DNA from: Theobroma cacao
Taxonomy: Eukaryota; Streptophyta; Magnoliopsida; Malvales; Malvaceae
DNA: 64,000 bases
Reading direction: 5' to 3'
Assembly: GCF_000208745.1 (NCBI RefSeq)
Contig: NC_030856.1
Location: 17,412,178 to 17,476,177 of the forward strand
Part shown: piece after piece, positions 1-11,855 of the stretch
Numbering within the stretch: the stretch's first letter is position 1
Layout of the letters: each line of letters starts with the position of its first letter
The notes under the pieces: model-generated
What the model was told of the DNA's origin: nothing
The model's database searches: none
Seen by the model: only the letters and a program-made list of their open reading frames with translations
Made by a program: the position numbers and the translations under genes

Positions 1-1725
1 TGCCATAAAAGATCGAAATGGTATGGCCATGAGAGGCTCGTGAGCAACCAAGCAATGTATAAGTAAATGTGCAAGGAAGTTATGATTGATGGATAAGGGT
101 AGAACTTTAATGATGGGACAGTGTTCACTATTTTAGATATTGAACCATAAGTTATGGGCTTGTATCCACTTTGTGAAATACTTTGGTGACATAATTCAAA
201 AAAGTTCTCACAATCTGAACACGTTAAAGCTCAAGGAGCTTATAGTTATATAACGATGTTGGTGCTCATGATTGATATGTCACGTAATACAAAGGTACGC
301 TGCAAGTCTAAGAATGTTTGGAAATGTTGGTTTGAGACAATGATTGTCTTGCCATTATGTAGACCTGATAATGCTACAGTCTTGATACGCTTGTAGAGGC
401 AGAGTATGCAATGGTAAAAAAGTGTTTCCCTTGAATGTTTTATTTTATTTTGAGTAATTATCAAAGTAGAGTACCTGATAAGGGTAAGCAAGGATTGAAC
501 TTTACTTTAAATGCTTAGTGAATAATGGCGATATGCTCTAGTTAATAGATATTACCCTTGGTGAGGAAATAACAGTACACAATGGGATTCGTAGAGATCT
601 ACTTAGGAAAAAGATGATGATTTGGAATTTCAAGTAAGCATTTACAAGTAAAGATTTTGGTAATAAGCCATGATATATAGTCAGGATACAAGAATATGAA
701 TTTGGACCAAGCAATGTTGAGATGACGTAAGAATATAACATATATGTTGGAAGTATGAAAGACAATTAAGAAGTGAAGATGACTTTTAAGAATTGTGGTA
801 TTGTATAAATGCGATGATCAAGTAAAGATAAATTTTGGAAAGATCAACAAAATAGTAAAGCATACATGGATATTGGATGGTAATTTGATGAAAATGATAA
901 TTGGTGATTGTGACATGTTTATGACAATGTGATGCAAGGATGCATGGTATGATAGAGCTTATACATAGGATTGAAAATGATAAGAAAAGAGTACAAGCAT
1001 GTAAATTATATGATGTTATGCATATGCACAATAAGAATCTGTGTGGGTTACATAAGAACCAATTTGTGGTAAGATGTGAAGTAAATGGTGATTTAAACAT
1101 TCGAAGGGGTAATCTGGAGTTGATTATACCCTAATATTCATGGATTATGCTTGACCTATGCGAATGAAATGGAAAAGTAAAAAGGGAAACATGAGCTATG
1201 AGATTGTGATATTGAACCTTGGTTATGGATTAGAAGGAATAGAGGAAATTACTTCAAAGTAATTGACAAGGGTTCCTACATATAGTGATGGATGATGATT
1301 CTTAAATGTGTATATACATACATATATATATATATATATATATCTATGGAGATGATTATGTGATTAATTAAAGTGAAGAATTATTTATGGTGATTTGAAT
1401 TTTCAATTTGACATGCTTAATGAGTTGTATAGATGACGCGATGATGAGAGTTACCATTAGAAGTTGAGCTATGTGAGTAAAGGAGAATTCAAGTGCAATA
1501 AAGAAAAAATGGATCTTAAGGAATTGAAATTTAGATTGTGATTGAGCCATACAAATGGATTAATATGATCAAGATGTAAGGATTAACGAAGTGTTATATC
1601 ATAGTTAAATTAGACTTCCACGAAACACTAGTGCCACAGATGGAGAATAAATGATGATAGTACCCTAATGCGAGTAATTGGAGGAATTGATTCAGAAGAT
1701 GAAACTTAACTTTGTTAATAATGAT

Positions 1726-1896
1726 TCAACATATGAGGAGCAACCAGTTGCTATTGTTGATAGACAAGCCAAAAGCTCCACTCAAAGGATGTAGCCTAAG
1801 TGAAAACATTATGGCGAAACCACACCAGTGAAGAAGAAATGGGGGAGGCTAAAGAGGAGTTACAGACAAGTATTCACACCTCTTCAATGCATATAG
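1726..1896 (+). pseudogene. Chromovirus pol C-terminal tail (chromodomain-like), broken
   Basis: Translation from 1726 gives STYEEQPVAIVDRQAK, the conserved linker that precedes the chromodomain in plant chromovirus integrases (family pattern: TYEE.PV.I.DR). It is followed by a degenerate region aligning to the usual K-V-L-W...EEATWE...Y block, where a W-G-R-L-K-R-S-Y run remains. There are in-frame stops after ...STQRM and after PK. In the intact family this tail binds methylated histone tails and guides integration into heterochromatin; here it is dead. The frame ends at TAG 1894-1896, about 60 bases before the polypurine tract, as expected for the end of pol. Confidence 0.7.
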
Positions 1897-1944
1897 GTGC
1901 GCTGTGTTATAGTTCGATTTAAATTCAGGGACCAAATTTCTTTT

Positions 1945-1956
1945 AGTGGGGGAGAA
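1945..1956 (+). promoter_or_regulatory. Polypurine tract of the left chromovirus
   Basis: The purine run agtgggggagaa lies immediately upstream of the LTR start TGTGAGACC at 1957. This is the position and composition of a plus-strand primer site for LTR retrotransposons, and it sets the element's orientation as +. Confidence 0.8.
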
Positions 1957-4498
1957 TGTGAGACCTTAATTTTTATAGACTCGTAGCTAGAAGTAGATGC
2001 GATATCACTAACTGGGGTAATTTTGTCATTTCTCATGGTGAGCTCCTGGAAGTAGCTTTCTAATGTTATTAAGGCCTAAGTAGGCCTAAGACATAAATGA
2101 ATGATGAAAATAAAGATAAAATGACGAAAGAAATATAAATAATGATGATTTCCAAGGTAAAGGCAAAATAGTCATTTTTCATCTCAAGTTGAAATTTTTA
2201 AGTTTTCGTGAACCCGAGTATTTCTAGACTATTATGAACTTTATCTCAATGTCAAAAGAGTAAAAAGATTGCATAAAGGATTGGAGGAAGACAAAGCCAA
2301 CTTGTTAAGGGCATTTTTATAATTTAAGTGAAGTTTGGATAAGCTTAGGCTATAAATATCTCATTTCTCTAACAGCTTCCTAATTTTTCCAGCAGCTTCT
2401 TCTTCTTCCTCCCCCCATCTCATGTTTCTTCATCTTCCATGGAAGCCTCCCTTAAAGCTTCCATAACTCTCTTTCTCTAGCTTCAATTTTCATGCTTTTG
2501 AGCACCTTTTCATAGAACTTTTTTTGCTCTTTCACTCTCTCACCTTAAAACCCTCAAAAGTCTTTCCTCAACACTTTCTCTCACTAGTGGACATTTTAGA
2601 GAAAGAGAGAAAGAGACAGAGAGAGACACTTTCCATGATAGTTTGAGTATTCTTGATAAGGAATTCAACTACAAATCCACCAAGGTGAGTAATGAATGAG
2701 GATTGATTTTAGGTTGTTGATAATGGCTAGTAATTAGAGTTATGAGTTGTTTTATTATTGAGGTTTGTTTATTTATTTCTAATGTTACTAGAGCAGAAAG
2801 AATAGCTAACTAGTCAAATGGTAATTGAAAGCTAGTTAGGAGTAACTAGTGGGGCTTGATTTAAGAAATAGCTTTTAGAATTGCATTTAGGCAAATTGGG
2901 TTGGTTTTGATGTTGGTGTGTTATAGGTTCCAACAAGACCTCACATTTTCATTTGGAACAATAGTCAAACTTGGAGTCGAGTAAAGATTTAACAAATACC
3001 GATGAGTGAACTTGCATTTCAAAATTGCTTTGGGAAATGTAAATGTGTTTGAATGAATCATTTGAATGATTTTATCCAACTTTTCTTTAAAATGTGTGCT
3101 GGGGAACAAGCCCCTGATAAAAGGTTTTGATGTTGTGCAAATGTAAAATGTGTAAAAGGATGAATCCATGTGCTCTTGTATTATGTTGGTATGTATATAT
3201 ATGAATATATGTTACGCATTGATGAATAATGTTGTGTGATGATGTTGAAGTGTGCGAGTAGGGAGTGCACACATGATGATGATATTGCATTGAACTGAGT
3301 GTGGCGGGATGGTATGCATGATGATGTATACATATATATATATGTTATAGGAAGTTTATGAAACTAATTGTGATTGTGTTGTATGTTCGCATTGTTAATT
3401 GCTCCCAAATTGCTTTTCATTTCAACAAGAAAATTGTTTTTGATATAACAGGACCCCTTTTAACCAAATTGCTCTATTTCTCGTTGCAGCAAGATTCATT
3501 TTCACTGCAGCAAGAAACTCTCGGGTTGGGGGGGTCACATTGGCCTGGTTCTCACTGCAGCGAGATTTTCTCAGGTGGTTCCAAATTTTCTGGTGCAGTG
3601 ACTTCGTTTTGATACAGATTTTGACCATTTTACTTTCATAACTGGGCAAAGTGGTAAACCTAAAAGTTGTAGCCTAGCCTAGCCTCTTAACTTTCTAATG
3701 GTTCAAAATTAATGTCAATTGGACTTCTGTAGTGGGAGATATGATTGAAAAAGTAAAACATATGCAAACTAAGAATATTTCTTGCTGCAACGAGAAACTT
3801 GCTGTCATGCTTGCTACCTTGCTTAAAAAAATTTTGACATATTTTTCATCCATTTAATTTCATGGATTGATCATGAGCTTTTGCAACACTATGAAGTTAT
3901 TAATCAAGTTTGAAATGAGGGGTTTTTAGTAAGAAATTAAATCAATTGCATTGTTTTTGAAACAAGTGCATCATGATTTCCAAGTTCTCCTTATCGATTG
4001 CTTGTTCCCTTCTTATGTTCACTCACTGAGTTTTATTCTCACATTTTTAAACTTCATGTTTTCAGATTTGGAGGCAGTTGGGACCTAGATTGAGTGTCCA
4101 TATATGCTCGTCTTCTTGGTAGGTGCTATGCAATCTCAGTAGCGGTACCTTCACTTAAAGTCACTCCATTGACGGTTGAGAGTCTTTTGTTTGTGTACAC
4201 GTATATGTAATGTAAACTACTAAAAGTCATGTTATAAATGAAGTATGTATATGTTGGATTGATGATGATGCCCTTATGAGACGACAATGAATGATAGTAC
4301 TTTGAGATAATACAAATATGAATATTTGGTTGCTATAAAATATTACTGAAACATTCATCGTTGAGAATTACAACATATGGCTTTAAAGATGATGGATGGA
4401 ATGAGGAACAGGATCTCATAAAGAGGCTTGCTTAGGCCTAGTGGGTTATGCCCACTAAGCCCATGCGTCGATCATAGCCCATAATTTGGGCTGTGACA
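1957..4498 (+). repeat. 3' LTR of the left chromovirus (2.5 kb)
   Basis: The LTR begins TGTGAGACC directly after the polypurine tract and ends ...GGGCTGTGACA at 4498, giving the TG...CA ends. Length (2542 bp) fits long-LTR chromoviruses of the Tekay/Del type. Inside are a TATA box (2351), a CT-rich leader, a possible splice donor at 2684 (CCAAG/GTGAGT), and imperfect copies of CTGCAGCRAGA around 3485-3570 and 3785. A related but diverged LTR fragment in the opposite direction lies at 55910-56900. The 5' LTR is outside the window, so the TSD cannot be tested. Confidence 0.8.
2351..2358 (+). promoter_or_regulatory. LTR TATA box (TATAAATA)
   Basis: TATAAATA lies 394 bases into the LTR, followed by a CT-rich stretch (2367-2600) typical of plant 5' leaders. 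It is the best candidate for the element's own pol II promoter. Inference from sequence only. Confidence 0.55.
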
Positions 4499-4672
4499 GT
4501 TCAGTCTATGACACAATCAGCCTTGCAGACTTGAAGAGATTATTTCTGACTGACAATAATAAAAGGCAGCTCCAATAGAGGCTGGATGATCACAGCCTTC
4601 ATAATGTGGACCTCAATAGTCGTCTTTGGTCAATTGGTGTTAAATACGGTACTATGATAACAATTGTATGAG
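4499..4672 (+). pseudogene. Ubiquitin-like domain exon fragment, truncated by the chromovirus
   Basis: Immediately after the LTR end, frame 4501 reads SVYDTISLADLKRLF, then an in-frame TAG, then LWSIGVKYGTMITIV and TGA. The order matches the second half of a ubiquitin fold: the S-x-x-DTI-x-x-LK helix start and a final hydrophobic strand. The first half of the domain is absent because the element inserted inside the exon. Its downstream flank (4840-5000) is clearly similar to the flank of the complete Ubl exon at 54412-54651 (shared block at 4915-5000 and 54770-54865), so the two are paralogues. The coding match alone is modest; the flank similarity carries the call. Confidence 0.6.
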
Positions 4673-5463
4673 TTTTTATTTAATGTTTAAGCATATGCCT
4701 ACACTCTAGAATAAGAGAATTTTGTGATTGTGCTTTGCTATTTTATTGGCCCTAATCTACCATGTGTACTGTAATGGTTGAATAATTTGTATTTGAATCT
4801 CTTTGAATCTTAAATAATAATAATGTGCTTAAATCTCTTTGAGTGAGATTAATAGAGTCTTGAAATAAATTGCACCTCCCTTCATAATACAAGTTTATGT
4901 AGTAAAACAATATATAAATGATAGTTATAAAAGCAAAGCAGGTGTAAGTTTGAGAACCTGAATGCCTCAGTGAAAGAGGAGTCATAACCAATATTTTTTA
5001 TCTGGATGTGATTGATCACTTTATTGAATCTATCATTTTTAATGAAATAAAAAATTTGACATACGTTTATCAAAAAAGATAGATTCGATCTAAGAAACAA
5101 AATTAGAGTTCAAGAGTAAGGTTACATACGAGGAAGGTATTAGCCCTCTACGATACTCATGCAAAACATTGTATCAAATAATCATGTGTTATATTTTTTT
5201 TATCTAAATTAATAATCCTTGATTTTATCTTTGTTTTTATTTCCCTCCATGACCAATTATTCTTTTTTTTTCTCACAATTTTTTTTTTCTCTTTTTTTAA
5301 CCATTATTAAAGCTTGGAGATTTTTTGTCTCAACCTAGTCCTAAGCCATAATTGATGCAAGGACCAAGTAAGCGGAGCCCACTTGATCCAAACAAGCCTT
5401 AGATAAAGACAAACAGAAACACTTAGTATCACATTATAATGTGAGAACTCGTCTTAACACATT

Positions 5464-5556
5464 TATATATATATATATATATATATATAAATTAATATTT
5501 GAAAGAANACATTATATATATATATATATATATATATAAATTAATATTTGAAAGAA
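5464..5556. repeat. Duplicated (TA)n block around an N (5508)
   Basis: A (TA)n run followed by aaattaatatttgaaagaa occurs at 5464-5507 and again, essentially identical, at 5513-5556, with a single N between them. This is what an unmerged overlap of two contig ends looks like, though a true tandem duplication cannot be excluded. Confidence 0.75.
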
Positions 5557-6106
5557 GGTAAAACAAAAATACTATAAATTAAGATTTTGTTTACCCGTGC
5601 TTATTTCTATACTTATTTTATATATTTTTTGTACCTGACATTATTTTTTAATGTGAAAGAATTTCAAATTAGTATCATTCTTAAAAATAACTTCTATAGA
5701 AGCTAATGCGACATCAAGTGGCGATAATAGTAGATGTATTTCAAGATTTTGTTGACTTCATATATGTAAGTTAATTATATTAGAAAAGGTCATCAAGTAC
5801 TTTTTAAATTTAAAAAATAATTTATCATTCTTAATTAATTACAAAACTTTTGTATTTGTTTATTTTTAATCTTAATTTATTTCAATTTTTTTTAGGCATG
5901 CATGTATTTTCTTTAACTAATAAGTTGTTTTTTTATTAGAACATCTATTCGTTCCAACATCTTCTCTTATTGGGGTATGCAAAAATCGTTGTAATTATAC
6001 TTGAATAAATCATTTTATTTTTTCCCTTAAATAATGACTTTTCTGGATAACAATTTAAAATAAAACAAAAAATATTAAAAAAATAACTTATTTTTTTATA
6101 ACTATT

Positions 6107-6172
6107 GTGCAACAATAGTGCAATTACCATGTAACAACAGTGCAATTACCGCGCAACAATAATGCAATTGGT
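6107..6172. repeat. 23-bp minisatellite, three units
   Basis: Three units of the form GTGCAACAATAGTGCAATTACC follow each other with a few differences per unit. Confidence 0.7.
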
Positions 6173-6750
6173 TTGTTCGATGGCGAGTTTAACTAGTTAC
6201 CGCATGTAACTAACAAACAAGTATTATACAGATTAAAAATAAACACTCTAATTGCTCTTTTGCTATACTCGTTTGCTATTCTTAATCAATTTAGTTGTTC
6301 TTCTTTAATGTTGTTAATCTTCTTATAATCGTTAAATTCAAAAACCCTTGCAAGCCTTTTTACAATAAAATCAAATAGTGAAAAATTATAGACTACTTCA
6401 AGTAAGCAAAATAATCAAATAGTGAAAAATTAAGAAATAGATTTTCATAGCATCGTATTTGTAAAAAAAAAATTAACAAGAAACACGTATTAGACATTGG
6501 TCGATCAAAGATGAATTCACATTGGTTGGTATCCTTAAAATGAAGAATCCATTATAAGGATGAGATCATTAAAAATTTAGAAAACTATTTAATGATACCA
6601 ATAGTCCCATTAAATTTGGAAAAAAAGCTTATATTGAATTTGAAAAATATTATGCCTCACCTTATCCTATGCCATAAGTTTGTAGATGAATAACGAACAA
6701 CATCATTAGTTTTAACTCCTCTTTTTTTGAGTTGTAGAAAATTGTATGCC

Positions 6751-7818
6751 TCACTTCTTCCCTCTTCCGGAAACATTGAACTTGAAAAATATTATGTCTC
6801 TGTCTTGAACCACATACATTTTCCCATATTGTCAATATTTTCCAACAACCTTAATAGTTGACTCATTGCAAGCTCCTTCAAATCTTCAAATTTCATAACT
6901 TCAGCATAAATAAAATCTTTTTAAAAATCAAAATGAATGGTTCCTATAGCTTGAAGAGCCTTTACCGTCTAACTTGCCAACATTTCAACTCATCAATGCC
7001 TTGTTTTCTTCACAACACTTTTTTGCTCTTTCAAGTTCCACATCAACAAGGTTTCTCTTAAACATGCCACTAAATGGAATGATTGGTTCACCACCATGTT
7101 TTTGCATAAAGCACGAATCTTTGGCAAGAACTTGATGTAAACTTTGTTAGTCATGTTAACCAAATAAAGAACGGGCTTGACACTAAGCAATTAAAAAGTA
7201 TTTAATATCTTAGTATCAATCGCTTTCCAATCCCTTGGACAAACATCTATTCCATCTTAAGCTCATGCCATGACCTTTTGACAAAATTCAAGCTTTATTT
7301 TTAATTGCTTATCATTACTCTTCTTCATGCTCTTTTCAATATGCTCTATCTTCTTTACAATAAATTTAATGTCCTTTACCCGTAATTCTACACTAATAAT
7401 CTCTAAATTCCTTACAAGACCCACAAAATCATTAACATGGATGATGTCTGAATCTTCAAATGCATGTAAAACATAAAAAATGCCATTAATTACATAGATG
7501 TGAGACAAGAAGCTAATGCCCAATCCTTGCCTTTGATGGGCACCTCTATCTAGTCAAATTATATGATGAATTCCTAAGAAAATTGAAACCTCATTTTTGG
7601 GCTTGTACAATTGGCACAACCTTCCAAAGCACTCATTTAAGACATTAACTCGGGCATCATTAGGCTCAATGGTATGATGGGAAAGTTCTCAGTAGAAATT
7701 GAATGCTTTATGAGGGTAGGGTAGAGTTGCCCACATTTTGTAATCCTATGATTCCGATCTTGAGGTGAGAAGAGAATCGGCTAAGGATAAGCCTCTTTGC
7801 TAATGCTTCCTTGGATTT
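6751..7818 (-). pseudogene. OLA1 (pseudogene): Processed pseudogene of Obg-like ATPase 1 (YchF/OLA1 family)
   Basis: Read on the - strand, fragments in three frames follow the OLA1 order. RFSSHLKIGIIGLQNVGNST is the start of the G domain with P-loop (family GLPNVGKST; here P to Q and the key K to N). Next come IEPNDARVNV, GLGISFLSHI, LHAFEDSDIIHV, EKSMKKSNDKQLKI, KPVLYLVNM (G4 region) and KFLPKIRA. It ends DIIFFKFNVSGRGKK plus stop, the normal C-terminus. It lacks part of the helical/TGS segment and carries several stops and frameshifts (for example W to stop and Q to stop near 7190-7260). Functional OLA1 is a cytosolic ATP-binding P-loop protein of about 394 residues. Plant OLA1 genes have introns; this copy is contiguous, so it is probably a reverse-transcribed copy. 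Homology is very secure; the mechanism is inferred. Confidence 0.92.
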
Positions 7819-8369
7819 AACTGTTTTTTTTTAATGCTAGAAATTCTCATAGAGCCTAGTTACCTTATTAAAATTTTATTAATAAATGGAAAATAATTGC
7901 ATAAAAGAAAGGGACATAAACCTAACCTCCAGAATTACATAAGAGATGATAGAAAGAAGATCTATTAAAGGTACTACTTTCCTTGCATAATTTTTATGAT
8001 TGCAAAGGATAAGTAATACTGCTTTAGTACAAAAACTAAATTCCAGAGATAAATGAAAAATTCCTAGTAGAAAAGCTACTTTCCTTGCATGTTTATCACA
8101 AATAAAAAGGAAAATAATATTTCTCTATTACAAGAGTCTAAAAACATGAAAGAAATGAGGAGTACTGCTCCTTTACAATTAATTAAATCTAACATAAGAA
8201 AGATTTAATCAATCTAACCTTAATATACCTATTAGAGTACCTTTGACAATATGGAAAACTCAAAGACCTACATATGAATGACCCTAATTAGAGAGAAAAT
8301 CTACTGCTTGATTCCCTTCTCAATGGATGTGAGTGATTCAAGGGATTTAAATGCTTTCAGAGGCATTCC
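7819..8369. other. Intergenic DNA, nothing recognised
   Basis: AT-rich sequence with two similar short blocks (ctactttccttgcat at about 7973 and 8086). No coding, RNA or transposon signature that I can support. Confidence 0.5.
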
Positions 8370-8485
8370 AATTTGAATTTTTTTTCATTTTTGATTAAAA
8401 CAGATCATAGTTTGTTGTTTGCATTAGGAAACATGAAGTGAAAACCATCAATTGACAAGCAAAGTCCATTTATAGTCACTCATGC
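8370..8485 (+). repeat. 172-bp tandem repeat, left part (before solo LTR A)
   Basis: This segment (landmarks aaaacagat, gtttgcattaggaaac, tttatagtcactcatgc) is the first unit of the repeat that resumes at 11422. Removing LTR A and one copy of its TSD, the landmark spacing to the next unit is about 171 bases, the same period as between the later units. Confidence 0.8.
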
Positions 8486-11421
8486 TGTAAAGCTTGACCT
8501 TATAGAATACTCGTCATGACATACATGTGATGATAGCATGATTGCATGCTAGGAAAGTCTCGAAAAATTTACAAAAGTCGGTATTGTACCTAGACGTACA
8601 ACAAAGTTGATTTAATTCTTGAACTAGATCAAATAGGAATTTTAAGGTGAGATTAAGAGCTTCACAGTCCATGGATGACTCAAAATGGTAATTCGGAGTT
8701 TGAGGATCAATTTGGAGTTAAATCGAAATTTTCACTATCTAGGGGCAAAATGGTCATTTGCCACTTGGGGACAAAGTGGAAATTTTAGAAAAGATGTTTT
8801 GGTCCCATTTGACTTATTGGAGTATGATTTGAGGTTTAGAAGTGAAAAATTTTAATTTCGATATAATTTAAAGTATATGGGTAAAATGATAATTTTGCCA
8901 CCCCAAGGGCAAAATTGTAATTTTCCACCACCAGGACATTTGTCCAGCACATGGTCTTCCTTTATCCTCATTTTTGACCTTTGACTAATCATGTGGTGGA
9001 GATAAAAAGTTTAAATTTTTAAAGTTTTAAAACTGGACCAATAAGAAAATACCATGTGTTAAGCTTAGGATATTTTATTATTTAACTTAAAAATCAGCAT
9101 AAATCAGCCCATTACTCTCCAAATATTCGGCCAAGCAAGGAAAAGAGGGAAAGAAAGGAAGAACAAACCCTAGGTGAGGAATTTCAAGAGAAAAAGTGTG
9201 GAAAATCAACGAAAACAAGTGAAAAAGGTAGGATTTTTCAACTTAAGCTTGAAATCTATTTTCCTTAAGCATTTCTCCTTATTTTCCATGCTTAAATTAC
9301 ATGTTTTTATGATGAATTGTTGGTTGATAAAAATTGGGTATAGAGAGATAATGAAGTTAGATTAATTTGATTTTAAGTTATGTTAGTGTTTTTAGTTAGT
9401 TTAGCATATTTAGAAACAAAACAACAAGAAAATAATTCATTTTCCTCCATTACCATTATTGGCCAAATTTTGTGGGGGAATATTGGCTACTGATCTTGAT
9501 GTTTATTTGAGGAATTATGATGAATAATGATGAATTATGAGCCTAGAAAAATAATGGAAATTTTCAGAGCAAAAATATGAATTTTTACCCACTAGGGGTA
9601 TTTTCATAATTTCCTATCGGAACTGATAATTTGCACCGCACTGAGGGACATTAAGTCCATATGGGTGCAATTGAGGTATAGAAACTGAAAAAAATTAATT
9701 TAGAGTTTAAACGGACGCGTATATCGATTTATCGGGTAAAAGACCGAAATAGGCTAACATCGCGTTTAAGCAAAATTTAGACATTTTTGTATTCCATATC
9801 ATGCATTAGTAGTCTAAATTAGTTTAATTTCAATTTAGTACCAATGTAGTGAGTTTCTCAATTTTGTATTGTGTCAAGGTGGCGAGTCCTCCGATAAAGG
9901 CAAGGGAATTGCATCCGAGGACCAGTAGTCTGAGTATTTTGAGAATCGGCACTCTAGACATTGTGAGTAAACTTACTATCATTTTAATTAGCTAGGGTGA
10001 TTTTTAGATTATTTCATTAATTCTATGAAAAAATGGATTTAAATTGGTAAATTTTCATGTTTTATGAATAAAGGTATTCCAATGAAATTAATTTATAAAT
10101 TGTTTTGAAATTAATAGTGATTTTGAAAAATAGAGTACACGGAGACTATTAATTGTGGCAATTTGATTGTTTAAATTGATTAGCTTATGATAAATCGGGC
10201 ATGATTGGCTAGTTGGCAATTGTATTGAAATACGAATTGTTTGGTTGCCTTGAAAGACTGCGAATTATAAAATTGCCATATCATGTTATTGAGTTTTATT
10301 GTATGGTGGATTATATATTAATTAATCACTGCAGTAGGGGGTTTTTTGTGGACCAGCCTTTTAGAAGGGCACAGTAAACCCCATTATATTCTTACCTCGA
10401 ATGGAGAGGCACGTAGGGTATCTCTTGGGGTAAAGCTTAGGGTTCACTTCATGCCAAACCACCACGTGAGGGGGAACTTAGTCAACGCCAAGGAACGGCT
10501 ATGTTTTCAAAACAAAAACATGATTTATGTGAAATGTGAATTTTAATAGCCTTGGCGGTCTTGGTAGGATGCCTCGGCCAAGGTGTTCCTGAGAATGAAT
10601 TTATGGCACAAGCCTAGTTTTTATGAAATTCATAAGCCTCTTCACGTAATTTAAATGAAATGTATTCTAATGTTGTGACCCAGTTTACGATGATTTACTT
10701 TATTGTCTCCATGTACTCAACTCTAGATGTTTGTGATGATGTCTATTTACTTATTGGGATTTTATAATCTCACCACCCTCATTTCCACCCATTTTAGGTT
10801 CAGTATAGACTGTAGATAGCTGATCTCATCAAGGACTACCGTTGGATCTGCATTTTCCAAACTGTAAGTTCACAATCCTCTTTACTTTTGTTTATTCGGA
10901 GGCCCTCTTATTATTGTAAATTAAATTAAATATTTTGACTTACTGTATTACAGTATGTATAAATTTATTTAGCTTTTACACTACAAAAATTATTTACGTA
11001 TAACTCTATAAATATTGTTTTATAAGAAAATAGAATATTTTACTTAATATTTCTTTTATTTTCTTATTATATTCAAATAACCATAATTTCGTTTTAAATG
11101 AAGATTTTAGACTTTTAAACTCATTTTGAATATGAATTATGTGTTTTGTACTTGTATTTTACATTTTAGGCAGTTTCGAAATTTTGGAGAAAAATGACCA
11201 AAATACCCCTATGAGACAAAAAATGAATATTTTATTTGCTTTAAGTTGGAAATAGCTTAAAATCTTTTAGAACACGATATTTGACAATGGTTTCTCACAA
11301 GGGAAATGACAAACTAATAGTAAAGCCTTGTGAGGTTTCAGGTTGACATTCCGAGTAATGAGTGTCTATCGAGACACCGCGGCGGTTGTCACGGGCTCGA
11401 GGGGAGTACCCGGTCATGACA
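8486..11421 (+). repeat. Solo LTR A (gypsy LTR family 1), TSD CATGC
   Basis: Starts TGTAAAGCTTGACC and ends GGTCATGACA, flanked on both sides by CATGC (8481-8485 and 11422-11426), with no internal region. It belongs to the same family as LTRs B-G here: shared start (TGTCAAGCCC-like), shared end (GAGTACCCGGTCRTGACA), the dispersed GGGGCAAAATTGTAATTTTG-type segments and the internal block at 9160-9370. It is closest to G: both encode the meaningless but shared string KKVGFFNLSLKSIFLKHFS. A solo LTR forms by recombination between the two LTRs of a complete element. Confidence 0.93.
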
Positions 11422-11855
11422 CATGCCCTTGAAAGCCTAGTTAGTTGCTTTAAATGGCTTTATAATTATATAAATGATTTTAAAATTGAATTTTTCTCTT
11501 TTTTGGTTAAAACAGATAATAATTTGATGTTTGCATTAGGAAACGTGAAGAAAAAGCCATACATTAACAAGAAAAGTTTATTTATAGTCACTCATATCTT
11601 CAAAAGCCTTAATACTTGCTTTAAGTGGATTGATAACTCTTTAAATGATCTTAAATTGAATTTTTTAAACCATTTTGGTTAAAATAGATTGTAATTTGAT
11701 GTTTGCATCAAGAAACGTGAAGTGAAAACCATCCATTGACAAGAAAAGTATATTTATAGTCAATCATGCCTTTATACGCCTTGTTACTTGCTTCAAGTGG
11801 ACTTATAATTTTTTAAATGATTTTAAATTGAATTTTTTTTGACATTTTGTAAGGT
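11422..11855 (+). repeat. 172-bp tandem repeat, right part (two more units)
   Basis: Unit landmarks recur at 11528 and 11701 (gtttgcat...gaaacgtgaag), and the junction phrase tatagtcactcat/tatagtcaatcatg recurs about 172 bases apart. Units are roughly 80-85% alike by eye. Unit length falls in the range of plant satellites, but with only three units it may be just a local duplication. Confidence 0.8.

Larger units (their letters stand above)
1..1956 (+). mobile_element. Internal 3' remnant of a Ty3/gypsy chromovirus, heavily decayed
   Basis: This stretch runs directly into a polypurine tract and a long LTR, so it is the 3' part of the internal region of a + strand gypsy element whose 5' half lies left of the window. 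No reading frame of useful length survives. Only the last part (about 1690-1896) can still be matched to a polyprotein, as the C-terminal tail after the integrase. The rest (1-1690) is AT-rich with a (TA)n run at 1322-1343, and I recognise nothing in it. Lineage is inferred from the tail and the LTR length. Confidence 0.7.
4673..6750. other. AT-rich intergenic DNA, no gene seen
   Basis: Contains the 3' flank of the Ubl fragment (to about 5040), T-rich runs (5195-5320), two (TA)n blocks separated by an N, and a three-unit minisatellite at 6107-6172. A 28-base stretch at 6632-6659 nearly repeats 6775-6800 inside the neighbouring pseudogene. No convincing reading frame on either strand. Confidence 0.6.

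Noticed and set aside
3358..3649. Opposed open frames of 75-84 residues around the CTGCAGCRAGA repeats
   Set aside because: Inside the left chromovirus LTR, overlapping on both strands, no protein signature.
9174..9365. Open frame with KKVGFFNLSLKSIFLKHFS, also at 45248-45544 in G
   Set aside because: Same reason: an LTR passenger frame in solo LTRs A and G.
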